A stretch of 64,000 bases of DNA from Hungatella sp. UBA7603 (GTDB lineage Bacteria > Bacillota > Clostridia > Lachnospirales > Lachnospiraceae), in contig DLJZ01000002.1 of NCBI GenBank assembly GCA_002478865.1, forward strand, positions 408,669 through 472,668. The letters are read 5' to 3'. Below are positions 1 through 7,295 of the stretch, piece after piece (within the stretch, counting starts at the first letter, position 1; every line of letters starts with the position of its first letter). The notes beneath the pieces were generated by a model. It had not been told where the DNA came from. It saw only the letters and a program-made list of their open reading frames with translations, and searched no databases. The translations under genes and the position numbers were made by a program.

Positions 1-1
1 A

Positions 2-469
2 ACCAAGCAGTTAGAACCTCTCGAAGAAGTGGTTTCAGAGGCATTACAGCGTTTTCGTAAACGGCTTCCCAATGCTACGGTCCATGTAAGTGTTCCAGAT
101 GATCTTATCATGGTACCCATGGATGCCACCTTAATTGAGCAGGTTATCATCAACCTTTTGGAAAATGCAGTTTATCACTCCAATTCCACGGAACCCATAA
201 ACCTCATCGTTTCCGTGGAGGATGGGTATGCGTCCTTTGAGGTAAGCGACCAGGGAGTCGGACTTCCTGCAGATCGGATTTCCACTTTATTTGACGGCTA
301 TACCTCTTTGCCTAACAGCAGCTATGACTCCCACAAGGGGATGGGAATTGGTTTGTCTATATGCAAAACCATTGTAGTCGCTCATAATGGAACCATTATC
401 GTTTCCAACAAAGAGCATGGGGCAGTTTTTACGTTTACATTACCACTAGGGGAGGATTTTTATGAGTAA
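2..469 (+). CDS. KdpD-like sensor histidine kinase, C-terminal part only
   Basis: The reading frame is open at the left edge, so only the last about 155 residues are present. What is seen is a histidine-kinase ATPase domain: an N box (NLLENAVYH), a G1 box (DQGVGLP) and a G2 box (GMGIGLSICK). The C terminus overlaps the start of the following response regulator by 8 bases (ATGAGTAA), the usual translational coupling of a two-component pair. The partner looks like KdpE, so this is most likely KdpD, the membrane sensor for potassium limitation or osmotic stress. The USP, transmembrane and dimerisation parts that would prove this lie outside the window. Confidence 0.8.
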   Translation, partial: TKQLEPLEEVVSEALQRFRKRLPNATVHVSVPDDLIMVPMDATLIEQVIINLLENAVYHSNSTEPINLIVSVEDGYASFEVSDQGVGLPADRISTLFDGYTSLPNSSYDSHKGMGIGLSICKTIVVAHNGTIIVSNKEHGAVFTFTLPLGEDFYE

Positions 470-1172
470 GTTTACAATCGTCATGATCGAAGATGAAAAG
501 AATATTTGCAACTTTATAGAGAGTGCACTGGAGAGGCAGGATTACAAGGTTAATACTGCTTTTAACGGACGAGATGGACTGGCTCTTATTAATTCCCTTT
601 GTCCGGATGTGATACTTCTAGATCTTGGTCTTCCAGATCTTGATGGCATTGACATTATAAAAAGTGTACGAAGCTGGACTACAATTCCTATCATCGTTAT
701 ATCTGCAAGGACACAGGAACAGGAAAAAGTGGCAGCTCTTGACTTCGGTGCTGACGATTACATAACAAAGCCTTTTGGCACCAGTGAGCTATTAGCCAGA
801 ATTCGTACTGCTTTGCGTCATGGAAAACCTACCGTAAAGGCAGTCGACGGCTGTATCATTCAGACACCATACCGGTGCGAAGGTTTGAATATCGACTTTG
901 CAAAGCGTCTTGTAACACTTTCCGATCACAAGATCCATTTGACCCAGATTGAGTATAAGTTAGTATCTTTACTAGCAGAAAACTCTGGGAAGGTTTTGAC
1001 CTATGACTATATCATCAGCCATATCTGGGGACCTTATGCGGATAATAACAATCAGATTCTTCGGGTGAACATGGCCCATATAAGACGAAAGATTGAGACC
1101 AATCCGGCAGAACCTAAATACATATTTACTGAAATCGGGGTTGGCTACCGGATGAAAGAAAGCGAAATTTAA
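462..1172 (+). CDS. kdpE: KdpE-like response regulator (OmpR family)
   Basis: This 236-residue protein has a receiver domain at about 5-120 with the acidic pocket in VMIEDEK, the phosphorylated Asp in ILLDLGLPD and the conserved Lys in TKPFG. A winged-helix DNA-binding domain follows at about 140-232 (LTQIEYKLVSLLAEN, then NMAHIRRKIE, then GVGYRM). The phrases DLGLPD and ALDFGADDYITKPFG are typical of KdpE. It overlaps the kinase gene upstream and presumably controls a kdpFABC potassium pump operon outside the window. Its stop codon overlaps the end of the convergent exonuclease gene by 4 bases. Confidence 0.82.
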   Translation: MSKFTIVMIEDEKNICNFIESALERQDYKVNTAFNGRDGLALINSLCPDVILLDLGLPDLDGIDIIKSVRSWTTIPIIVISARTQEQEKVAALDFGADDYITKPFGTSELLARIRTALRHGKPTVKAVDGCIIQTPYRCEGLNIDFAKRLVTLSDHKIHLTQIEYKLVSLLAENSGKVLTYDYIISHIWGPYADNNNQILRVNMAHIRRKIETNPAEPKYIFTEIGVGYRMKESEI

Positions 1173-2161
1173 GAGAGGGGCAATGCCCCCTTCTTTTTAT
1201 TTAATTTCCTGACTTTTGTTTTCTCCACCCGTTTTTTTCTGGCTTCTTCTTTTTTTCCGTATATATCAAGAATATCTTCTTCTCTTACTAACTTCATGGT
1301 TTTTACTACATACACTTTACCGTCATCGCTGCGTCTCATACGGATTTTCCCTTTTACATTTCCATGTGCGGGACAGCATCCGAGAGCCGAATAATATTTT
1401 TGATTCACGGAAAACCAACGAATCTTTTTCCGAAGCATCCGGTTGCATTTACAGCAAATCAAGTCAGTTACGATTTTATCTGCTATGGCATCCTGCTTGG
1501 TATCAAAGGGTCTTGAGATGTATTTGGAATACTCTGGGAATACAAGATAAACCTCTTCTTCCTGGCTTTCTGGAAGGCGGTAATAGTCGATAGACAAATA
1601 CGCCTTTACCTTCTCAAAGTCCATATGCTGCATGATACGCCCTGTATAATGGGCATCGTCAAGTGCACGGTGAAATGGTCTGGACTCCATAATTCCCATC
1701 TCTGTGACTGCAATATCAAGGGATTGACGATCTTTACCATCTCCATAAAGCAAGCTGTAGAGCTTTTGCACATCATAATAGAGAAATGGCTTCTGATACG
1801 GATTCATAAGTCCATGATAGGAAAGGTTCCTTTGCAGCTCAGTCAGATCCATGGAGCCCCAGGTACAAAATACAACATCCTCGCCACACCAACTAGAGAA
1901 TTCCTCAAATACTGTCTTAAAGTCCATTCCCTCTTCCATCAAAAGCTTTTCATCCATATGGGTCACTTCTAGTATCTTCTCATGAAGCTCTGTATAGACC
2001 TCGGGCTTTATCAATCTTCTAAATTCCCCAATTTCCTCACGGGATTCACTTAACTTTACCGCTCCGATTTCTATAATTTCAAAGGGGAAATGCTCTACCG
2101 TATCTTCCTTTCCCCCGGCACTCTGGTTCCATTCCAGATCCAGCACAATATAATTCTTCAT
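1169..2161 (-). CDS. DEDDh-family 3'-5' exonuclease (KapD-like)
   Basis: This 330-residue protein has an N-terminal exonuclease domain at about 1-190. Exo I is DLEW (Asp8 and Glu10), the Exo II Asp is in TWGSMDL, and Exo III is HRALDDAHY, which supplies the His and last Asp of a DEDDh nuclease. The C-terminal third has paired cysteines (CCKCNR, then LGCCPAHG) that may bind zinc, and a strongly basic tail (KKRVEKTKVRKLNKKK) suited to nucleic-acid contact. It resembles the KapD/ERI-1 branch rather than DnaQ. It is the last gene of a three-gene leftward run (metallo-beta-lactamase protein, DUF3006, exonuclease), 11 bases after the DUF3006 gene. Substrate is not known; RNA or DNA are both possible. 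Confidence 0.85.
   Translation of the reverse strand: MKNYIVLDLEWNQSAGGKEDTVEHFPFEIIEIGAVKLSESREEIGEFRRLIKPEVYTELHEKILEVTHMDEKLLMEEGMDFKTVFEEFSSWCGEDVVFCTWGSMDLTELQRNLSYHGLMNPYQKPFLYYDVQKLYSLLYGDGKDRQSLDIAVTEMGIMESRPFHRALDDAHYTGRIMQHMDFEKVKAYLSIDYYRLPESQEEEVYLVFPEYSKYISRPFDTKQDAIADKIVTDLICCKCNRMLRKKIRWFSVNQKYYSALGCCPAHGNVKGKIRMRRSDDGKVYVVKTMKLVREEDILDIYGKKEEARKKRVEKTKVRKLNKKKGALPLS
1177..1198 (+). terminator. Probable terminator after kdpE
   Basis: A short GC-rich hairpin (GGGGC, loop AAT, GCCCC) is followed by a T-rich run just after the kdpE stop codon. It lies within the 3' end of the region shared with the convergent gene. Confidence 0.6.
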
Positions 2162-2172
2162 ATTTTAATCCT

Positions 2173-2391
2173 TTATTCTATCAGTCTGTTTAGCTTCTCT
2201 TCCATGACCCGTCTTCGTTCACGACTTTCTTTTTCATCCTTATACCAGGTTCCATTCTTCTCAAACAAAATGTCTCCTTCGTCTGCCCCCTTAGGAAGTT
2301 CTGATGCCGAAAGCTTCACCATATTCCCCTCTTCGTCCTCACAAACGGCTATATTGCCCGTGATGCGGTCTATGGTATATCTCATACCCAT
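2173..2391 (-). CDS. DUF3006 family small protein
   Basis: A 72-residue acidic protein beginning with YTIDRITGNIAVCEDEEG, with LPKGADEGDILF and a charged C-terminal helix. This pattern is that of DUF3006, a small beta-barrel-like family commonly encoded beside ComEC/Rec2-type metallo-beta-lactamase proteins, as here: the lipoprotein gene ends 22 bases upstream. An internal ATG at codon 3 is an equally good start. The molecular function is unknown. Confidence 0.82.
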   Translation of the reverse strand: MGMRYTIDRITGNIAVCEDEEGNMVKLSASELPKGADEGDILFEKNGTWYKDEKESRERRRVMEEKLNRLIE

Positions 2392-2413
2392 TCCCCCCTC
2401 TACTTAAAATAAG

Positions 2414-3520
2414 TTAAGGCTTGCAGCTTTTGCAAGGCTCATATCCCATTTTTATCACTTCATCCCTGGTTCCTTCTAACGTTTCTTTGTTCTCCTTCTT
2501 TATGGAAGTTGCTAACTTACAGTCTGGAAGATGAAACTTCTTCGTATTGGTATTTAATACATATTCTCTGGTGAGAGAACTGCTTTCCTCAGTTTTTGTC
2601 TTAGTATCATTGGCACTCCCTTTATTCTGCCCAGGAAATGTGATCTTTGATCCATCACTAACCGCTAAAATACTTCCTAGTTGGTCAGTTCGAAAAACGG
2701 TGATATTTCGTTTCTGTAAGGCTTCCATAGTTTCCTTATGAGGATGTCCGTAATCATTATCTTTTCCACAGGAAATCACCGCATATTCCGGACTCACTTG
2801 GTCAAGAAACGGTCCTGATGAGGAGGTGGAGCTGCCATGATGGGAAACCTTTAATACATCTGCCTTTAAGGAAAACCCATTTGCTAACATATCATCCTCG
2901 GCGCCTTTTTCTGCATCACCAAAGAATGCAAAACTGGTTTTTCCATAATCAAGACGAATTCCCACAGACCAGTTATTTAAATTATCTCCATAATCCCGGT
3001 TTGGTCCAAGAATTTGAAAGGAGGAATCTCCTAATTCATAAACCTCACCTATCTTTGGTAGAGTGATCTTTAATTTCTTTTCATCAATCGTATTAAGAAG
3101 TCGTTCGTATAATTTAGTGGTATGGGCTTTTTGCGGCATTATGATCTTATCTACGTCAAATGCCTTAATGACTGCCTCTAGTCCTCCAATATGGTCCGAA
3201 TGGGGATGGGTTCCAATTACATAATCCAGCTTTTTAACCCCTTGTTCCTTTAGGTAGGATACCACAGTAGGTCCCTGATCCCGTTCTCCTGCATCGATGA
3301 GCATAAAATGTCCATCTTTTTCAATCAGAGTACTGTCTCCTTGACCCACATCAATAAAATGTACCTTTAAATCGGAGCCACTTTGCTGCCCAGAGGAAAC
3401 ACTTTTATCTGGTCCGGTTGAAGCCTCCATGCCAGCACATCCTGCTATCATTAAGGTGAAAATAATTACCGCAGCCAGAAGCACACGCTTATAAAAATTT
3501 CCTGTCATCTTTTCTGTCAT
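2414..3520 (-). CDS. Secreted metallo-beta-lactamase-fold lipoprotein (ComEC C-domain-like)
   Basis: This protein of about 368 residues has a hydrophobic N terminus ending in a lipobox (MIAGC), so it is probably a lipoprotein. Residues about 50-300 form a metallo-beta-lactamase domain: DVGQGDST, the metal motif THPHSDHIGG, FFGDAEKGAE and VSHHGSSTSSS. This is the architecture of the ComEC/Rec2 C-terminal hydrolase, which degrades one DNA strand during uptake. The C-terminal 50 residues carry a Cys/His pattern (FHLPDC, then CKSC) like a small metal-binding domain. I chose the ATG at 3520 because an AAGGAG site lies 9 bases upstream, and because the -10 box at 3541-3546 lies inside the longer frame that starts at 3559. 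The DUF3006 and exonuclease genes follow. Confidence 0.82.
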   Translation of the reverse strand: MTEKMTGNFYKRVLLAAVIIFTLMIAGCAGMEASTGPDKSVSSGQQSGSDLKVHFIDVGQGDSTLIEKDGHFMLIDAGERDQGPTVVSYLKEQGVKKLDYVIGTHPHSDHIGGLEAVIKAFDVDKIIMPQKAHTTKLYERLLNTIDEKKLKITLPKIGEVYELGDSSFQILGPNRDYGDNLNNWSVGIRLDYGKTSFAFFGDAEKGAEDDMLANGFSLKADVLKVSHHGSSTSSSGPFLDQVSPEYAVISCGKDNDYGHPHKETMEALQKRNITVFRTDQLGSILAVSDGSKITFPGQNKGSANDTKTKTEESSSLTREYVLNTNTKKFHLPDCKLATSIKKENKETLEGTRDEVIKMGYEPCKSCKP

Positions 3521-3540
3521 TCCCATCTGCTCCTTCGTGC

Positions 3541-3569
3541 TATTATATGATAGAATCATTCATCCTACA
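3541..3569 (-). promoter_or_regulatory. Sigma-A-type promoter of the lipoprotein-DUF3006-exonuclease run
   Basis: On the minus strand TTGTAG (3564-3569), 17-base spacer, then TATAAT (3541-3546). Expected transcription start is about 3534, just upstream of the start codon chosen at 3520. Confidence 0.6.
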
Positions 3570-3612
3570 AGTATTTTTCATAGGAACACCAGTTCCATCA
3601 AACCAAAAAGAC

Positions 3613-3633
3613 GGACTGCATAAAATGCAGTCC
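3613..3633 (-). terminator. Terminator of the choline-binding-repeat gene
   Basis: A perfect 9-bp stem (GGACTGCAT / ATGCAGTCC) with a 3-base loop, followed on the minus strand by GTCTTTTTGG. It lies 21 bases after the stop codon of the gene at 3654-4607. Confidence 0.75.
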
Positions 3634-3653
3634 TTATCTTTTCCTATGATATC

Positions 3654-4607
3654 TTAAGAGATTCTCGCTCCGTCTGCTCCCACCAAAAAGCCGTCTGGTG
3701 TCGTCGTATTAATTACCATGGCTCCGTCGGATGGATTGCAGTAATATAACTTTCCATTGTAGGAAATCCAGCCCGTTGCCATATATCCCTTGTCATTGAA
3801 AAAATACCACTTACCTCCTATGCTTTCCCATCGATTGATGGGATAACCACCATCTTCATAGGAAAACCACCATCCGTTTTCATTCTTTTTCCATTCTCCC
3901 AATGTTTCTCCTGTAGAACGGTTTTTTTCCGCGGCTGCTGTGTCGATATATTTAGAGGAGGACTCTAGCCATTGTCCCTTTTGCTCTGGATTACGGTCAT
4001 TGACTGGACGCACCTGATAAGAATAGCTTCCAGGACTTCTCATTTGATTGGTAAAATCAATGGTCGTCCCCTGGGTGGTTACTGTATCATGAATGCTTTT
4101 TCCATCCCGGTAGAGATTCACTTCATAACTTCCGGTTCCTTCCGCCTTTTCCCATGAGGCAAGATTGCCATTGCCCCATCCTGCACGGGTAATGGACTGG
4201 GTGTATTCTCCCACCTTAGGAAGGTCGATGGTAACGGTTAGGGTGCGGCTTAAATCTTCCCGTTTCTGCTTTACATAAGTGCCGCCAGTAATGATAATTC
4301 CTTTTTCATCGGTGGCAAAGTAATAATCTTCATCTGCATAAAGCTTTACTTCCATCTTTGGAACATCACCTTCATACCACTGAAACCCGTCGTTGATAAA
4401 TTCACTGTCACCTACGCCTACACGGCTGTTGTTTACGGTGACCTCCACCTGTTGCTGGGAAATAGAATCCCCTGGCATGATCTGGGCTGTTACCGTCATG
4501 TTTACTTCCATGATCTTTTTTCTGGAAGCTGCCATAGCAGGCATGGTACATAGGCCTGACGCCAAGACAGCAGCAAGCACTGCTGATAACAACTTTTTAC
4601 CGTTCAT
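3654..4607 (-). CDS. Secreted protein with choline-binding-type (cell-wall-binding) repeats
   Basis: This 317-residue protein has a signal peptide (KKLLSAVLAAVLASGLCTM...AMAA) and lacks a sortase motif. The middle (about 30-225) is a beta-rich region with no recognised enzyme motif; its end, YQVRPVNDRN, reads like a fibronectin-III-like fold. The C-terminal about 80 residues contain aromatic-glycine repeats (WKKNENGWWFSYEDG, WESIGGKWYFFNDKGYMATGW, YNGKLYYCNPSDGAM) of the choline-binding/cell-wall-binding repeat family, which hold a protein noncovalently on wall polymers. It is monocistronic, with its own promoter and terminator. No catalytic domain is visible, so a structural or adhesive role is inferred. 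Confidence 0.78.
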   Translation of the reverse strand: MNGKKLLSAVLAAVLASGLCTMPAMAASRKKIMEVNMTVTAQIMPGDSISQQQVEVTVNNSRVGVGDSEFINDGFQWYEGDVPKMEVKLYADEDYYFATDEKGIIITGGTYVKQKREDLSRTLTVTIDLPKVGEYTQSITRAGWGNGNLASWEKAEGTGSYEVNLYRDGKSIHDTVTTQGTTIDFTNQMRSPGSYSYQVRPVNDRNPEQKGQWLESSSKYIDTAAAEKNRSTGETLGEWKKNENGWWFSYEDGGYPINRWESIGGKWYFFNDKGYMATGWISYNGKLYYCNPSDGAMVINTTTPDGFLVGADGARIS

Positions 4608-4649
4608 AAATATACCTCTTCTTTCTTATAACGTAATGATCCTGCCCTT

Positions 4650-4678
4650 ATTATAGCTCATTATCCATTATTTGGAAA
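4650..4678 (-). promoter_or_regulatory. Probable promoter of the choline-binding-repeat gene
   Basis: On the minus strand TTTCCA (4673-4678), 17-base spacer, TATAAT (4650-4655), about 45 bases upstream of the start codon. The -10 is perfect and the -35 matches at four of six positions. Confidence 0.5.
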
Positions 4679-4736
4679 TGAAATGGAATAATTATGTACA
4701 AAAGCTTATCATGTTTGTGTTTTTCTCTAGGAATCC

Positions 4737-4779
4737 AATTCTTAATATGCTATCATAATTTTATAAAATATTAAGAATT
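4737..4779. repeat. 12-bp perfect inverted repeat in the 4.7-5.0 kb intergenic region
   Basis: AATTCTTAATAT (4737-4748) and its exact reverse complement (4768-4779) are separated by 19 bases. It sits between the divergent genes at 3654 and 5026 and could be an operator or an RNA hairpin; low complexity makes chance possible. The rest of 4679-5025 is AT-rich with no gene that I can support. Confidence 0.35.
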
Positions 4780-5025
4780 TGATTTTGTATTTACGTACTT
4801 TTCATCTAAGGTTACTGGAACTCTCCCAGCTCTTTATGCTAGTTTTATTAACACATTATGTAAGACAAGGAGTTTTTTAAGTTATGCACTGTTATACTAA
4901 GATAATAAACATTTATCCACAAATCATCAATATACAATCCACATTAAAAGCTGATTTTAAGCCTGTCTCCGTTCAAAGAAATGATTCCTGTTTCGGGAAG
5001 GATACGGAAGGAGGTGCAAACATAA

Positions 5026-6258
5026 ATGAAAACTGATACGATTTTTTACAAAGGGGCCACTATCTCTAAAGCTGGTTTGGAGGAGGATGAAAAACAATTC
5101 CTTGAATTTGTTGTCCGCTTCATCCATAAGGCAGAGGAGGATCATTCTAAAGCTCTTTTGATTCTACCAGATTACACTGCGCTTTTAAAGCCATATTATT
5201 GGACTGGCATGGGGCACATCAGCCGTCAAGAAACCATTGAAGCCATTGGCACGTGTACCGATCTGACCTGTTCTATTAACAAAAGCTTAAAAATATTCGA
5301 TGCCTCTGGGGGGCGCAGAGAAAAGTTAAGACTCTGTGTTATGTTCCAGCCAGAGAAAATAACACTGACAAAATTTATACAACAATGCCAGAGGCTGATA
5401 AAAGAAAACATTTCTTTCTCAGTAGGCACACCTGGATTCCCACACCGCATGGAAGTCATCCGCCAGCTAAGAAGCCGTTTATCTCCAGACATCCATATCT
5501 GGATTGAATCCATTGTAAATACAGGTTTCTCTTATTCTCAGGAAGAGGAGAATGCATTTCGTTCCATCGATCCGTATTTCTCTGTGGATCACTCCAAAAG
5601 CTATGAGCAGCTTTTTCACGAAGAATGTATTCCAGTTGATGATGCAGATACTGCGGTATTTGGACGATACCCCTTGTTTCATATTCCTAAAAAAACGAGA
5701 GCTTATTTCATTCGTGGGGATGAGATCCCCCGTTTAGAACTGGAACAAGAAGAATCTGATCTACTTATAAAGCTAAAGGATTTAAGGGAGACAACTCCTC
5801 TCTTTTTAATTACCTCATTGCCTCATAAGGAAGCCTCCAGAACGTTCCGTTTGCTATTCCCATTGATTTCCGGTGGGGTTTTTGCTGGTGGTTCTCATAT
5901 TTCTTCCAATAAAAAAGGACGTCATTCACGTCGGGACGAATATCTTTATATGAACCAGGATATCCTCACCCTCTTAAAAGACAAACAGTCAGAATACGGC
6001 TGCCAGATAAGAATCCTGGAACACGAAGACATGATATACAGACTCACTATGGAAAAACCATTCAGCCGCATCTGGAGAGAAACAGAACAAGAAGCCTTAA
6101 TTGCAGAGATTCCAGATCAGACAGTTCGATTCTCTATTGAAAAAAACTGCTTCCACGTTATTTCAGCCGATGCCAATGAAGCAAATGGCATAACACTGAT
6201 TCGACGCTGGTTAACCATAAATTCTGAAGATTATGCGATTTTAGAAAGTCATTCATAA
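5026..6258 (+). CDS. Unrecognised 410-residue cytoplasmic protein
   Basis: I do not recognise this family. There is no signal peptide or membrane segment. Residues about 100-190 (LRLCVMFQPEK, then ENISFSVGTPG, then DIHIWIESIVNTGF) alternate strands and helices in a way that recalls part of a TIM barrel such as that of radical-SAM enzymes, but the CxxxCxxC iron-sulfur motif is absent. A Gly-rich segment (LISGGVFAGGSHISS) at about 285 precedes a basic stretch. The start has a strong GGAAGGAGG site. It is monocistronic, closed by a perfect hairpin terminator shared with the convergent hydrolase gene. Function is not assigned. Confidence 0.7.
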   Translation: MKTDTIFYKGATISKAGLEEDEKQFLEFVVRFIHKAEEDHSKALLILPDYTALLKPYYWTGMGHISRQETIEAIGTCTDLTCSINKSLKIFDASGGRREKLRLCVMFQPEKITLTKFIQQCQRLIKENISFSVGTPGFPHRMEVIRQLRSRLSPDIHIWIESIVNTGFSYSQEEENAFRSIDPYFSVDHSKSYEQLFHEECIPVDDADTAVFGRYPLFHIPKKTRAYFIRGDEIPRLELEQEESDLLIKLKDLRETTPLFLITSLPHKEASRTFRLLFPLISGGVFAGGSHISSNKKGRHSRRDEYLYMNQDILTLLKDKQSEYGCQIRILEHEDMIYRLTMEKPFSRIWRETEQEALIAEIPDQTVRFSIEKNCFHVISADANEANGITLIRRWLTINSEDYAILESHS

Positions 6259-6263
6259 CATAC

Positions 6264-6305
6264 AAAGAAAGCAAAGAAGCACCCCACAGCTTCTTTGCTT
6301 TCTTT
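6264..6305. terminator. Bidirectional terminator, 17-bp perfect stem
   Basis: Arms at 6264-6280 and 6289-6305 are exact reverse complements with an 8-base loop. The A-rich left end and T-rich right end let it terminate both the + gene ending at 6258 and the - gene ending at 6319. Confidence 0.85.
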
Positions 6306-6318
6306 CATCCATTTCTTA

Positions 6319-7137
6319 CTAACAGTTTCCTTTTGCGAAATCTGAAAGCACCTTATTAAATTCCTCCATTTGATCATAAAAAGACGCATGACCGCTGAAC
6401 TCAAAAGGCAATAGAGTGGAACTTTTAATATACTGATGTTGGATCTCACCTAATTCAAAAGGCACTACCTTATCATGAATCCCATGGATAATTAAGGTTG
6501 GAACTGTAATCTCAGACAGCTCCTGAAATAAAACTTCTTCAATCCAGGTTTTTTCAATCGCTGCTGTTGCCCAGCCAGCCGCTTGAAGACCAATCTGGAG
6601 AAACCATTGGGAGAAGGGATAGGTAATCAGTTTAAAGAAGAAGGAGTTGCCAAAGTTACTAAGCATATTAGGCCGGTCTTCATAGGTTTCTTTAATCATA
6701 TTTAAGATTGCATCCTTATCTGCCCCATATGGAAAGTCAGGGCGTTTGATTAGGCTGGGAGCTGCTGCTGCAACCAATACTAACTTGGATACACCATATT
6801 GATGATGTCTCCCCATGTACTTGACCGCAATGGAACCTCCTGTGGAGTGTCCAACTAATGTAATATCCTTAAGTCCCAGAGCATCAATAACCCCTTTCAC
6901 ATCGTCTGCCAGACGGGCATAATCATACCCGCAATACGGTTTATCCGAGTCACCAAATCCCCTTGTATCAATTCCTATGCATCGAAATCCCAAGCTAGGA
7001 AGAACATTAAACTGATATTCAAACAGATTATGGCTTCCAGGCCAACCGTGAAGGAAAAGAATGGTATCCTTGCAGTCCGGGTTTAAATCTTCTACGTAAA
7101 TGTTCACATTATCTTGTACCGTTACATAATATCCCAT
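6319..7137 (-). CDS. Alpha/beta hydrolase
   Basis: This 272-residue single-domain hydrolase shows the oxyanion motif FLHGWPGS, a nucleophile elbow GHSTGGS, the acid region IIHGIHDKVVP and the catalytic His in FSGHASFYDQ. The motif order and size match the epoxide hydrolase/haloperoxidase-like group of the alpha/beta hydrolase fold, but the substrate cannot be told. It is cytoplasmic (no signal peptide). The ribosome-binding site is weak. A terminator of the upstream gene at 7255-7282 makes it a separate transcription unit. Confidence 0.85.
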   Translation of the reverse strand: MGYYVTVQDNVNIYVEDLNPDCKDTILFLHGWPGSHNLFEYQFNVLPSLGFRCIGIDTRGFGDSDKPYCGYDYARLADDVKGVIDALGLKDITLVGHSTGGSIAVKYMGRHHQYGVSKLVLVAAAAPSLIKRPDFPYGADKDAILNMIKETYEDRPNMLSNFGNSFFFKLITYPFSQWFLQIGLQAAGWATAAIEKTWIEEVLFQELSEITVPTLIIHGIHDKVVPFELGEIQHQYIKSSTLLPFEFSGHASFYDQMEEFNKVLSDFAKGNC

Positions 7138-7254
7138 AGTTTCTTTTCTCTACTGCTTTTGGTTTATACTATTCTCTTTTCCATGCCATGGTTCAATTAT
7201 TTCCAAGAATTTTTAATTATTTTCTACAGACAACTTGTTATTTATGATGCAAAA

Positions 7255-7282
7255 AAAGACCTTCATCTTTGTGAAGGTCTTT
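7255..7282 (-). terminator. Terminator of the duplicated-module membrane protein gene
   Basis: An 11-bp perfect stem (7255-7265 with 7272-7282), 6-base loop, followed on the minus strand by a T run. It lies 13 bases past the stop codon of the 7296-8459 gene. Confidence 0.82.
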
Positions 7283-7295
7283 ATCGGATCGATTA

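Noticed and set aside
4913..4921. An isolated perfect DnaA box (TTATCCACA) far from oriC.
   Set aside because: One such 9-mer is expected by chance in a 64-kb window on two strands; no cluster around it.
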